Shown here: piece after piece, positions 1 through 8,262 of the stretch
How positions within the stretch are numbered: position 1 is the first letter of the stretch
Layout: each line of letters begins with the position of its first letter
Assembly (NCBI GenBank): GCA_050789255.1
Contig: JBOZRQ010000006.1
Span: 17,433-81,432 of the forward strand
Length of the DNA stretch: 64,000 bases
Direction: 5' to 3'
DNA from: JBOZRQ01 sp050789255
Lineage (GTDB): Bacteria; Bacillota; Sulfobacillia; Symbiobacteriales; Symbiobacteriaceae
Notes under the pieces: model-generated
The model's input: the letters and a program-made list of their open reading frames with translations, nothing else
Databases searched by the model: none
Told to the model about the DNA's origin: nothing
Made by a program: the position numbers and the translations under genes

Positions 1-3000
1 GTGATCAGGCCATTGGCCGGCGAGGAGAGCGCCACGGTGGCGGCCTGCGGGTTGAAGGTGACCAGACGGGTCTCGGTCGTGGCGTTCCCGGCCATGTCGG
101 TGGCGACGACCGTGATCTGGTTCTCGCCGTTCTGCAGGGTGACGGTGGTGGAGAAGCCGCCGCCGGCGCCAAGCAGGGCCGACTGACCGTTTACGGTAAC
201 GCTGCGGAGCGGGCCGAAGGAGGCCGCTGCGGCGCCCGAGACGGTCACCTGCTTCTTAGCCGACTTCTGGCCGCTCTCCGGCGAGGAGACGACCAGGGTG
301 GGCGGCTTGGAGACCCGGATCACACGCTTGGTGTCCGTGGCCTTGCGCCCGCTGGTGCCTTCCAGCTCCACCGTGATCAGGTTCTCGCCCTCCTGGAGGG
401 GGACGGTGGCGCTGAAGGAACCGGGCTCCGCGGCGAGGGTCTGACCGTTGACCGTGAGGCTCTTGACCCCCAGGGCCGCCGTGGACACACCCTGGACGGA
501 GATCTGGGCATCCTTGGTGATAAAGCCGTCGCGGGGCTGCTGAATCCGGACGGTGGGCGCCGCCGCATCCAGCTTGACGGTAGTGCTGGCGGAGGCGGTG
601 TTGCCGACGTTATCGGTGGCCGTCACGGTGATCTCGTTGTCGCCCAGCTTCAGCTTGACCGGGGCGGAGAAGGCACCGTCGGCGGTGAAGAGCACCGGGC
701 TGCCGTTCACGGTGACCGAGACCAGCTTGGCATACTGGGCCGTCGCCTGGCCGGACACGGTGTAGTTCGGTTTACCGACCACGCTCTCACCGGTGTTGAT
801 GGAGATCAGGGGCGGCTGGCCGGCGCTGGTGATCTGCAGCTCTGCGGTGGCGGTGCGGTCGAGCTTGTCGGTCACCTCGGCGGTAAAGGCGTTCACGCCG
901 GGCTTCAGCTCGACCTCAGCCGAGAAGGAGCCGCCGTTCTCACCCACGGTGACTGCCGTGCCGTTGACCGTGACCGACTTGACCCCGCCCGGCGCAGTGA
1001 CCGAACCGGTCAGTGTGACCTTCTTCTCCTTGGTACTCTCGGGGCCGCTCAACGTAATCGTCGGGTGGGCGGCGTCGAAGATCACCGTAATCGAAGCGGA
1101 GGAGGTGTTGCCCGAGCCGTCGACAGCCGTAGCGGTAATGGTGTTGGGGCCTGGCTGGAGCGTTACGCTGGTGGACCAGCCGCCGGAGGCGCTGACGCCG
1201 ACCGAGCTGCCGCCCACGGTGACGGAGGCGAGCTTGAGGTTGTCGGAGGCGGCGCCCGACACGGTGACCGTCTGGGTGCCGACCTTCTGCCCGTCGGCAG
1301 GCGAGCCGATCACGATGGACGGGGCGACCTTATCCTGCGGCAGGTTCTGCACCAGGTTCTTTACGATCTGGTTGTGGGCGTCGATGACTTCGCGGTTGTC
1401 ATCGGTGGAGTTCTGCTCCTGGTTGTCGGTCGTGTTATTGATCCAGTCCTGGTTGGAGCTGAAGGTCTCCTGCTGTTCCGGGGTCAGGGGGCCAGGGTCG
1501 GGGGAATCATCCGCATCCTCCATGCTGGCGCCCTGGTTCTGGCCAACGTCGGTGCTGTCGCCGTTGTTGGAGGTCATGGTGGCGTCGCCGTTGAGCAGGC
1601 TCGTGGAGTTTTCGGTGGGGGTGACCGTGGCCGAACCGATGGTGCCACGGACCGAAGCGACCGACCAGGGCATGCGCACCTTAGCGCGGGTCTTCTTGCT
1701 GAAGAGGTTGGACCACCAGCTGGACTTGGAGGTGGGCACGGTCAGGGCAGAGGTGACCTCGCCGGCCACCGCCGTAATGCGGGTCTTCTGGTCCTCCGGC
1801 TCATCATCGGGTGGGTAGACCGTTACGGTGACGGCGTTGTACCCCTCGGGGATGACCGGGGCGGCGTTGGAGAAGCGGCCCACGTCGCTGAGCAACTCGA
1901 GCGTGACCGGGCCCTTGTCAGCGGTGACAGGCTCGCCGGCCTCGTCGGCCAGCACGATGGTCAGCTCGGCGCCATTCTCATCGCCGGGCTCCAGCGAGGC
2001 GGGGTCGACGAAAAGCAGCAGGCGGGAGGCGTTGTCGGGCCAGTTCTCGCCAGAGCTGCTGGCGGCAGCCCGCACGCGGGGGGCCATCGCCTGAGCGGCC
2101 CTCCGGTCAGCCTCCGGGTTATTGAAGGCGGCCAGGGCGGGGGCGTAGGCCTGGGCCTCCTCCGCCGTGACCCGGGGGGTCAGGGCGAAGAGCAGCTTGC
2201 CTTGAACCAACTCCACATCCAGGTCCTCGACGCCGGTGGCGCCAATCATCTGGGTGCCGTGGCTGCGGTGGACGATCATTTCGGTCAGGTTATCCAGGAA
2301 GAGCGAGGAACCGTCGGGGAAATCGACCGCGGCGGCAGAGGCGCCGGCGGTGCGGACACGGCCGCCCTCCTGGAGGGCGGTGGCCACGGTCACCTTCGTC
2401 CAGGCGGTCTCGCCCGGCTGCTGAATCTCAACCACGCCGCGCTGGGGCACCACGATCACCGACAGGGGCGTGTCGAAGGCAAGCGGGGTATAGACTAAGG
2501 CCTGAGCGAAGGCGCGGGCCGCCTCCGCACGGGTGGCCACGTCGTTCGGACGGAAGGCGCCGCTCGGCGCCTCCATCATCCCGGAGGCGACGGCCAGCAG
2601 CGCCTGGCGGTAGAACCAGTCGCTGGACTTCACATCGCTGAGGGTAAGGGAGGGAAGGCGCTGCTCCGACTGGCGCGTCGCACGGACCGCCAGGACCGCC
2701 AGCTGGGCGCGCGTCAGCGGCTCATCGGGCCGGAAGGTGTTGTCCTCAAAGCCCTTGATCAGGCCCGACTCCACGCCTGCCCGCACGAACGGGACGCTCC
2801 AGTGGGCGCCGGGCAAGTCGCTGAATGTGAGCGGCTGGCCGGACTGGCGCGCGGCGAGGCCGGCCACCTGGGTGGCGATCTTGGCGGCTGCTGCGCGGTT
2901 CAGCGGATCCGTCGGCCCGAAGCGCCCATCGGGGTACCCGTTGATCAGCTTGCGCTCAGCGAGGTACGCAATATAGGGGCGGTCCGGATGGTCAGCCGGC

Positions 3001-3116
3001 ACGTCCGTGAACGATGGGCCTGCTGGGGACTTGGAGTCTGCAAGCACCAGGCCGGCTGGGATCAGACCCAGCACGAAGACGAAAACCAAGACAGCAGCCC
3101 GCAATGATCGAAACAA
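1..3116 (-). CDS. SLH-domain surface protein with FecR-like and Ig-like repeats (3' end outside window)
   Basis: The minus frame is open from a TTG at 3116 to the window edge, so about 1,038 residues are visible and the C-terminus is missing. The TTG lies 8 nt after GGAGG. A signal peptide (RSLRAAVLVFVFVLGLIP, then LA) is followed by about three SLH repeats with FxDVP and GYPDGRFGP motifs, which in this family bind secondary cell-wall polymer. Next comes a FecR-like segment (VRTAGASAAAVDFPDGSSL, later VRGTIGSA), then at least six Ig-like repeats of the type 'SVTVNG ... F(S)xxVxLxxGxNxITVxATDxxGN', resembling glucodextranase-B/Big domains. The role is presumably a cell-surface structural or adhesive S-layer protein. 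It is divergent from pcrA. The domain order is read directly; the function is family knowledge plus inference. Confidence 0.88.
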   Translation of the reverse strand, partial: MFRSLRAAVLVFVFVLGLIPAGLVLADSKSPAGPSFTDVPADHPDRPYIAYLAERKLINGYPDGRFGPTDPLNRAAAAKIATQVAGLAARQSGQPLTFSDLPGAHWSVPFVRAGVESGLIKGFEDNTFRPDEPLTRAQLAVLAVRATRQSEQRLPSLTLSDVKSSDWFYRQALLAVASGMMEAPSGAFRPNDVATRAEAARAFAQALVYTPLAFDTPLSVIVVPQRGVVEIQQPGETAWTKVTVATALQEGGRVRTAGASAAAVDFPDGSSLFLDNLTEMIVHRSHGTQMIGATGVEDLDVELVQGKLLFALTPRVTAEEAQAYAPALAAFNNPEADRRAAQAMAPRVRAAASSSGENWPDNASRLLLFVDPASLEPGDENGAELTIVLADEAGEPVTADKGPVTLELLSDVGRFSNAAPVIPEGYNAVTVTVYPPDDEPEDQKTRITAVAGEVTSALTVPTSKSSWWSNLFSKKTRAKVRMPWSVASVRGTIGSATVTPTENSTSLLNGDATMTSNNGDSTDVGQNQGASMEDADDSPDPGPLTPEQQETFSSNQDWINNTTDNQEQNSTDDNREVIDAHNQIVKNLVQNLPQDKVAPSIVIGSPADGQKVGTQTVTVSGAASDNLKLASVTVGGSSVGVSASGGWSTSVTLQPGPNTITATAVDGSGNTSSASITVIFDAAHPTITLSGPESTKEKKVTLTGSVTAPGGVKSVTVNGTAVTVGENGGSFSAEVELKPGVNAFTAEVTDKLDRTATAELQITSAGQPPLISINTGESVVGKPNYTVSGQATAQYAKLVSVTVNGSPVLFTADGAFSAPVKLKLGDNEITVTATDNVGNTASASTTVKLDAAAPTVRIQQPRDGFITKDAQISVQGVSTAALGVKSLTVNGQTLAAEPGSFSATVPLQEGENLITVELEGTSGRKATDTKRVIRVSKPPTLVVSSPESGQKSAKKQVTVSGAAAASFGPLRSVTVNGQSALLGAGGGFSTTVTLQNGENQITVVATDMAGNATTETRLVTFNPQAATVALSSPANGLI

Positions 3117-3228
3117 CTCGGCCACCTCCGACCCTGATTACATGGGCGTCTAAGGGATTCCAATACACCCAAAAATGACTAGATACATAATACCGGTCCG
3201 AAAATTTCCTCAGACCAATAATATTTAT

Positions 3229-3257
3229 AGGCTATGGGCCTTTTTCCCTGTAGTCAA
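3229..3257 (-). promoter_or_regulatory. Candidate sigma-A promoter for the SLH gene
   Basis: On the minus strand TTGACT (3257-3252) is followed after 17 nt by TAGCCT (3234-3229); a better -10-like TATAAA (3229-3224) is 22 nt away. The match is to consensus only, so this is tentative. Confidence 0.3.
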
Positions 3258-3273
3258 GGGTAAATCTTCCACA

Positions 3274-3302
3274 TTGACTAACATTATAAGAGCATAAAAA
3301 AT
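3274..3302 (+). promoter_or_regulatory. Candidate sigma-A promoter for pcrA
   Basis: TTGACT (3274-3279), a 17-nt spacer and AAAAAT (3297-3302) lie in the AT-rich part of the divergent intergenic region. The -35 matches 5 of 6 and the -10 matches 4 of 6. It would give a leader of about 115 nt before the ATG at 3424. Confidence 0.4.
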
Positions 3303-3423
3303 GACCCCCAATTTCGACGGGGATCGTTTCCAGGGAGGGCACCGATCCTACCACGGCTGTTCGGTAGGAAACCATCCGGCTGTACTCGAAAAGAGTAGGG
3401 TCCTAGTAAGAGAGGTGAACGAG

Positions 3424-5940
3424 ATGGCGCTCAGCCAGTCATCGTTGAACGAGTATATGGAGCTGCGTCACCAGGTGCGCCAGTCGCTGCTCTCCGGGCT
3501 GAACCCGGAGCAGGCTGCCGCGGTCGAGCACGGCAGCGGCCCGCTGCTGATTCTGGCCGGTGCCGGCAGCGGGAAAACCCGCGTCATTACGCACCGCATC
3601 GCCCACTTGATTCTCTTTGGTGACCGCTATCAGCCCGGCTACGGCCTTGCCCCGGACCTGAGCGGGGAGGACCTTGCCCTGCTGCGGGAAGAGGTCGGCT
3701 CGGGGCGCCGTGTGAATATGGCCCGGGTGGCGCCGTTGCTTCAGCAGGGCATCAGCCCGTGGCGGATCCTGGCGATCACCTTTACCAACAAGGCCGCCCA
3801 GGAGATGAAGGAGCGGGTCGAGCACCTGGTCGGCCCGGCCGGCAAGGAGATCTGGGTCAGCACCTTCCATAGCGCCTGCGTACGCATGCTCCGCAAGCAT
3901 ATCCAAAAGCTTGGGTACGCCAAGAACTTCGTCATTCTGGACAGCGCGGACCAGCAGTCCGTCATCAAGGAATGCATCAAACAGCTCAACCTGTCGGACA
4001 AGCAGTTCACGCCGTCGATGGTGCTGGGCACCATCTCCAACGCCAAGAACGCCATGATCGACGCGAAGGAGTATGACGCCACCGCCAAGGACTACTACCA
4101 GCAGCAGGTGGCGAAGGTCTACAAGCTTTACCAGGAGCGGCTCCGCGCCAACAACGCGGTCGATTTTGACGACCTGCTGCTGCTCTGCGTGAAGCTGTTT
4201 GAGCAGTTCCCCGAGGTCCTGCGGGAGTACCAGAACCGGTTCGAGCACATCCTGGTCGACGAGTACCAGGACACCAACGGGGTACAGAACCGCTGGGTCT
4301 TCCTGCTGGCCGGGGCGAAGCAGAACCTTTGCGTGGTGGGTGACGATGACCAGGGCATCTACTCCTGGCGTGGCGCTGACATTCAGAACATCCTGGAGTT
4401 CGAGGCCCAGTTCCCCAACACCCGGGTGATCAAGCTGGAGCAGAACTACCGCTCCACGGGCAACATCCTCGACGCCGCTTACCACGTGGTGAAGCGGAAC
4501 ACCGGGCGCAAGGACAAGAAGCTCTGGACGGAGGAGGGGCCTGGCGAGCCCATCTACCGGTACGGCGCCTTCGATGAGCGCGACGAGGCCCGCTGGATCG
4601 CCGAGGAGATCGAGCGGCTCACCACCCGGGCGGCGGGGAGCGCACACCGCTTCACCTACCAGGACGTGGCGATTCTCTACCGCACCCACGCCCAGTCCCG
4701 TTCGTTCGAAGAGGCCTTCGTGCCCCGGGGCATCCCCTACGGGATCCTGGGTGGGCTCAAGTTCTTCGAGCGCAAGGAAATCAAGGATGTCATGGCCTAC
4801 CTGCGGCTGATTGCCAACCCCGCCGACACCATTTCGTTCCGGCGGGCGATCGCAGTGCCGAAGCGGGGCGTGGGTCCGGCCTCCGTGGACAAGGTGGTCG
4901 ACTATGCCGAGCAGTGGAACGTCCCGGTGGCGGCCGTCTCACCGGATGCGAGCCTGGTGCAGGGGCTGACGGCGAGCTACCGCAGCAAGATCGAGCAGTT
5001 CGGCGCCCTCATTGAGGAGCTGACGAACAACGCGGTCAGCCTGAAGGTGAGCGATGTGATTACCCAGGTCCTGGAGAAGTCCGGGTACCTGGCTGAGCTC
5101 CGGGCCGACAAGGACCCCGAAACCGAAGACCGGGTAGCCAACCTCCAGGAACTGGTCTCCATGGCCGCCGAGTTCGAGCTTGACGCCGTGGATGAGGAGG
5201 AGGGCATGACCCAGCTGGACGCCTTCCTGGCTACCGCCGCCCTGCTCTCCGACGCGGAGACGGTGGAGGCCGGCCAGGACAAGGTGACCATGATGACCCT
5301 GCACTCCGCCAAGGGCCTGGAGTTCCCGGTGGTCTTCCTGGTGGGGCTGGAGGAAGGGGTCTTCCCGCACAACCGGGCGCTGACCGACGAGAACCAGATG
5401 GAGGAGGAGCGCCGGCTCTGCTATGTGGGCATGACCCGCGCCCGCCAGCGGCTGTACGTGAGCTGCGCCTCAAGCCGGACCATGTGGAACCAGGCGAACT
5501 ACAACTCGCCGAGCCGGTTCCTGCAGGAGATTCCGGAGCACCTGGTGAAGATGGTGGCTGGCCGGAATGCGGCGCCCGCCTGGGGGGCCAGCTCCGGCGG
5601 CTACGAGAGCCGGGGTTGGGGCAGCAGGGCCCAGGAGTGGGGCGCCTCGCGGCGCCGGTCTGCCAACGAGGACGAGGATGCCTCGCCGGCCATTGGCGCT
5701 TCGGGCTGGGGCCAGTCGGCCGAGGCTCGGCGCATGCAGGCCCGGGGCGCTTACGAGCCAGCGCCGGCGGCTCCCGCTGCGCCGGCGGCGCCCAACCTGG
5801 GCGTGGGCGACCGGGTCGCCCATCCCAAGTTCGGCGAAGGCGTGGTGAAGGACGTGCGCGGCGACACGATCACCGTGCTCTTCCCGGGCGCCGGCCAGCG
5901 GCTCCTGGTGGCGAACTACCTTACGAAACTCCCGGACTGA
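3424..5940 (+). CDS. pcrA: ATP-dependent DNA helicase PcrA/UvrD (SF1A)
   Basis: This is a 3'-5' SF1 helicase for repair and rolling-circle replication. Visible motifs are the Q-motif LNPEQAAAV, Walker A AGAGSGKT (Lys51), motif Ia TFTNKAAQEMKERV, Walker B LVDEYQDTN, motif III VVGDDDQGIYSWRGA, motif IV QNYRST, motif V TLHSAKGLEFPVVF and motif VI VGMTRARQRL. A C-terminal Tudor-like tail (VGDRVAHPKFGEGVV) is typical of PcrA and binds RNA polymerase in relatives. The ATG at 3424 is preferred over 3301 because AGAGGTG lies just upstream and the family homology begins there. At 838 aa it is longer than usual (about 730-750), partly from an insertion of roughly 45 residues between Walker A and motif Ia. 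A low-complexity Ala/Pro linker precedes the tail. Confidence 0.97.
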   Translation: MALSQSSLNEYMELRHQVRQSLLSGLNPEQAAAVEHGSGPLLILAGAGSGKTRVITHRIAHLILFGDRYQPGYGLAPDLSGEDLALLREEVGSGRRVNMARVAPLLQQGISPWRILAITFTNKAAQEMKERVEHLVGPAGKEIWVSTFHSACVRMLRKHIQKLGYAKNFVILDSADQQSVIKECIKQLNLSDKQFTPSMVLGTISNAKNAMIDAKEYDATAKDYYQQQVAKVYKLYQERLRANNAVDFDDLLLLCVKLFEQFPEVLREYQNRFEHILVDEYQDTNGVQNRWVFLLAGAKQNLCVVGDDDQGIYSWRGADIQNILEFEAQFPNTRVIKLEQNYRSTGNILDAAYHVVKRNTGRKDKKLWTEEGPGEPIYRYGAFDERDEARWIAEEIERLTTRAAGSAHRFTYQDVAILYRTHAQSRSFEEAFVPRGIPYGILGGLKFFERKEIKDVMAYLRLIANPADTISFRRAIAVPKRGVGPASVDKVVDYAEQWNVPVAAVSPDASLVQGLTASYRSKIEQFGALIEELTNNAVSLKVSDVITQVLEKSGYLAELRADKDPETEDRVANLQELVSMAAEFELDAVDEEEGMTQLDAFLATAALLSDAETVEAGQDKVTMMTLHSAKGLEFPVVFLVGLEEGVFPHNRALTDENQMEEERRLCYVGMTRARQRLYVSCASSRTMWNQANYNSPSRFLQEIPEHLVKMVAGRNAAPAWGASSGGYESRGWGSRAQEWGASRRRSANEDEDASPAIGASGWGQSAEARRMQARGAYEPAPAAPAAPAAPNLGVGDRVAHPKFGEGVVKDVRGDTITVLFPGAGQRLLVANYLTKLPD

Positions 5941-5944
5941 CTGA

Positions 5945-5975
5945 GGGGGCGGGTTGATCCCGCCTCCATTCTGTT
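5945..5975 (+). terminator. Probable terminator of pcrA
   Basis: A GC-rich stem (GGCGGG, 5948-5953, with CCCGCC, 5959-5964, extendable outward) with a 5-nt loop is followed by a T-containing but imperfect tract directly after the pcrA stop. Confidence 0.55.
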
Positions 5976-6053
5976 GTCCCTGGTGGGGGGGTATGACCCC
6001 GTCTGGAACTTTTCCCCCGGCTCCGTTCGTCCCAGCGAGTGGGGTGGTAAGCT

Positions 6054-7607
6054 ATGCGTCGCTCGCTAAGCTCGTTAGTCGCATGTTTGATCCTGACGGG
6101 CTGTAGTAGCAAGCCGGTCGTGGAAGCGCCGCCGGCAGTCCCGCCGCCCAAAGTGGAGGCCCCGCCGCCGGAGCCCGTGGCCCCGCCTCCGGTCACCCTG
6201 TCACCTGCCTGCACGACAGGCGAGGCCGGGAGCCCCACCATTCGCGCCTACGGTGCCTTCGATGAAAGGTGGACGCGCGAAGGCCCTGGGCGCTGCAGCC
6301 GCGTCATCGACCTGCGGCCTCTCACCGTTTACGTAGATGTCGACGCCAGCAGCGACGAGGAGGCCCTAAGCGCGGTCCGAATCTCGGGCGCCCAACAGAC
6401 ACAGGCGCCCAAAGCCTTCCCGCTGAGCGCAGGGCGCCGGCAGGTCGCCTTTCACCTGGCAGGCGGACAGGCCCTCGACCAGGTCGAGGTGGCGGTAAGG
6501 CCCGGACTCACAGCGGTGATGACCAGGGAGCCGGGGCCGGCCCTCCACTTCTCCAGGGAGACCCCGGAGGGCGCCTGGGCGCCGCTTGAGCCGGGGGAAT
6601 CTCTCCCGCCCGGACCGGTAAGGCTCCGCATCCAGGTCACCGGGCCGATCATGGCCAGCCCTTCGGTGGTCGACCTGCGCGCCGGCATGTGGGATGAGTT
6701 CAAGGATTACCGGTATGAGGCCGTGTCGCCCGACACCCTCCTGATCACCCTGGACAGCCCGCCGCCCCTGGTGCGCATCCTGGCAGCGTCGGTCCTCTCT
6801 GACCAGGGCGTACGCCTCACGGGCGCAACCCACTTCTATGTCGGTCCGTCCCCGGTGCTCCAGGCTGTGGACCCGACCACAGGCAAGGTCCAGGAGTTGG
6901 GCGCCGCCCCGGCAGAGATTCACGCCGGTGCCATCAGTCCGGATGGTCGCTACGCAGCCATGGTCACCCAGCTTGCCGACTCGGACTATGAGCTAACCCT
7001 GCAAGTGCTGGATCTCACCAGCGGGCGGTATATTCCCACCGGCCTCCGGGTCGACCTGCTGCCCCCGGAGATTGCCTTCGACCACCAGGGGCGCCTGGTG
7101 GTGCCCTTGCTGGAGCGGCTGGTGCTGGTGGACCCGGCTACCGGTCGCGTCACCGAGGCCGCACCCGCCGGGGTCATGTGGGACTCCGTGTCGCCGGACG
7201 CCCGTTACGTGGTGGGCTACCGGGGCGACCCACCGATTTTGGGAAAGACGGGCGCCTGGACCCCGCCCCCGGCGATCACCGAGGTGGTGCTCTACGACCT
7301 CGCTGCCGGCCAGACCCGGGCCTTTCCCGCCGAGGGCTTCCTGGTCCAGTGGCCCGGGCTCCACTGGCTGCCCGACGGGCAACTCCTCCTATCTGTCACC
7401 ACCAGCGACCAGCCGGGCATGGAGAAGACCCTGGCCCGCTATGCCATCGACCCCGCCACCGGGGAACGCACCCCGTGTGCCGGCGACATACCCGCCCCGC
7501 GCACCCGCTGGGACGGTAGCATCTTCCGGCTGGGCGCCCTCCCCGACGGCCGGAGCCTGCAGGTCTTCTGGGAGAACGCCAGCCACATGCGCTATCCGCT
7601 GCCATAA
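6054..7607 (+). CDS. Lipoprotein with beta-propeller-like repeats, function unknown
   Basis: The 517-aa protein begins with a lipoprotein signal (ACLILTGC, lipidated Cys17), followed by a Pro/Val/Glu-rich spacer (residues about 20-50) and a long soluble part. The second half contains phrases typical of WD40/TolB-like propeller blades, such as ISPDGRYAAMVTQ, FDHQGRLVVPL, VSPDARYVVGY and HWLPDGQLLLSV, so a six- or seven-bladed propeller outside the membrane is likely. The first half looks like a beta-sandwich. A GGGGTGG sequence upstream supports the ATG. I do not recognise a named family. The next gene follows after 46 nt and may be co-transcribed. Confidence 0.85.
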   Translation: MRRSLSSLVACLILTGCSSKPVVEAPPAVPPPKVEAPPPEPVAPPPVTLSPACTTGEAGSPTIRAYGAFDERWTREGPGRCSRVIDLRPLTVYVDVDASSDEEALSAVRISGAQQTQAPKAFPLSAGRRQVAFHLAGGQALDQVEVAVRPGLTAVMTREPGPALHFSRETPEGAWAPLEPGESLPPGPVRLRIQVTGPIMASPSVVDLRAGMWDEFKDYRYEAVSPDTLLITLDSPPPLVRILAASVLSDQGVRLTGATHFYVGPSPVLQAVDPTTGKVQELGAAPAEIHAGAISPDGRYAAMVTQLADSDYELTLQVLDLTSGRYIPTGLRVDLLPPEIAFDHQGRLVVPLLERLVLVDPATGRVTEAAPAGVMWDSVSPDARYVVGYRGDPPILGKTGAWTPPPAITEVVLYDLAAGQTRAFPAEGFLVQWPGLHWLPDGQLLLSVTTSDQPGMEKTLARYAIDPATGERTPCAGDIPAPRTRWDGSIFRLGALPDGRSLQVFWENASHMRYPLP

Positions 7608-7653
7608 CCCAGGCGAGCGGCATTCCTTTTTAAGCAAACGGGGGCATCTGTCC

Positions 7654-8262
7654 GTGAAACGATGGCCGGTCTATTTGATGGCGAGCCTGCTGGTGCTATC
7701 CGTGGCAGGGAACGGGCTACTTGGCTGGGTGCTCTGGCGCGGCCAGCAGGAGTACCGGGCCCTGGCGCGCCAATTCGTGAAGGCGAAGCAGGACCTGGCC
7801 AAGGCCGAGCACACGGCAAGCATGGCGCCATCGCCCGGCGCCCAGCCGGCACAACCGGCCCAGGCCACACCGGCGCCCAAGGCCGACGCCACAGCGGTCC
7901 CAACGAGCGCCCCCACCGGTACGGTGGAAGAGATCCGGCAACGGTTTGAGCCCAGGTTCCGCACCGTGCAAAGCGACTGCGAGGGCCAGTTGGACGCCAT
8001 GCTCCAGGAGGCCAAAGCGGAGTATGAGAAAGCAAAAGCAGCCAACGCCAGTGTCGACGTGGCTGCCTTGGGCGCCAAGTACATGGCCCGTGCCGACCGG
8101 CTCCGGCGCGACTGCGACCGGCGGGTCGAAGGGCTGCTGAGCGAAATGGGCGCCGCCCTCCGGTCGGCAGGGCTCCCCACCGACCTGGTCGCCGAGGTCC
8201 GCCAGGCCTACGAGGAGCGCATTGTCGAGCGCCAGGCCGAAATCATGGCCAAGGCGCCCTAA
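7654..8262 (+). CDS. Small membrane-anchored coiled-coil protein, unknown
   Basis: The GTG at 7654 gives 202 aa; an ATG at 7678 is an alternative, but the GTG keeps a basic KR before the membrane segment. One N-terminal transmembrane helix (about residues 8-26) is followed by a coiled-coil stretch (RALARQFVKAKQDLAKAEH), an Ala/Pro-rich linker and a helical C-terminal part rich in Glu, Arg and Lys (about 95-202). The helical part carries paired DCEGQ and DCDRR motifs. It has no catalytic signature. It follows the lipoprotein gene and probably shares its transcript. Its stop overlaps the stop of the convergent kinase gene by four bases. Confidence 0.75.
   Translation: MKRWPVYLMASLLVLSVAGNGLLGWVLWRGQQEYRALARQFVKAKQDLAKAEHTASMAPSPGAQPAQPAQATPAPKADATAVPTSAPTGTVEEIRQRFEPRFRTVQSDCEGQLDAMLQEAKAEYEKAKAANASVDVAALGAKYMARADRLRRDCDRRVEGLLSEMGAALRSAGLPTDLVAEVRQAYEERIVERQAEIMAKAP

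Larger units (their letters stand above)
3117..3423. other. Divergent intergenic region between the SLH gene and pcrA
   Basis: These 307 bases hold no convincing gene. The part from 3140 to 3300 is much more AT-rich than its surroundings and has promoter-like sequences on both strands. The part from 3301 to 3423 reads open in the pcrA frame but looks like an untranslated leader: it has two short hairpins (3346-3352 with 3363-3369; 3383-3387 with 3393-3397) and ends in a good ribosome binding site before the ATG at 3424. Confidence 0.6.

Noticed and set aside
1..3107. Long plus-strand open frames (for example 793-1818 and 1065-2498)
   Set aside because: They are shadows of the minus-strand SLH gene, which has a signal peptide, SLH motifs and repeats in a frame open for more than 3 kb.
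3439..4689. 416-codon minus-strand frame inside pcrA
   Set aside because: Opposite-strand shadow of a highly conserved helicase; its translation has low-complexity composition and no motif.
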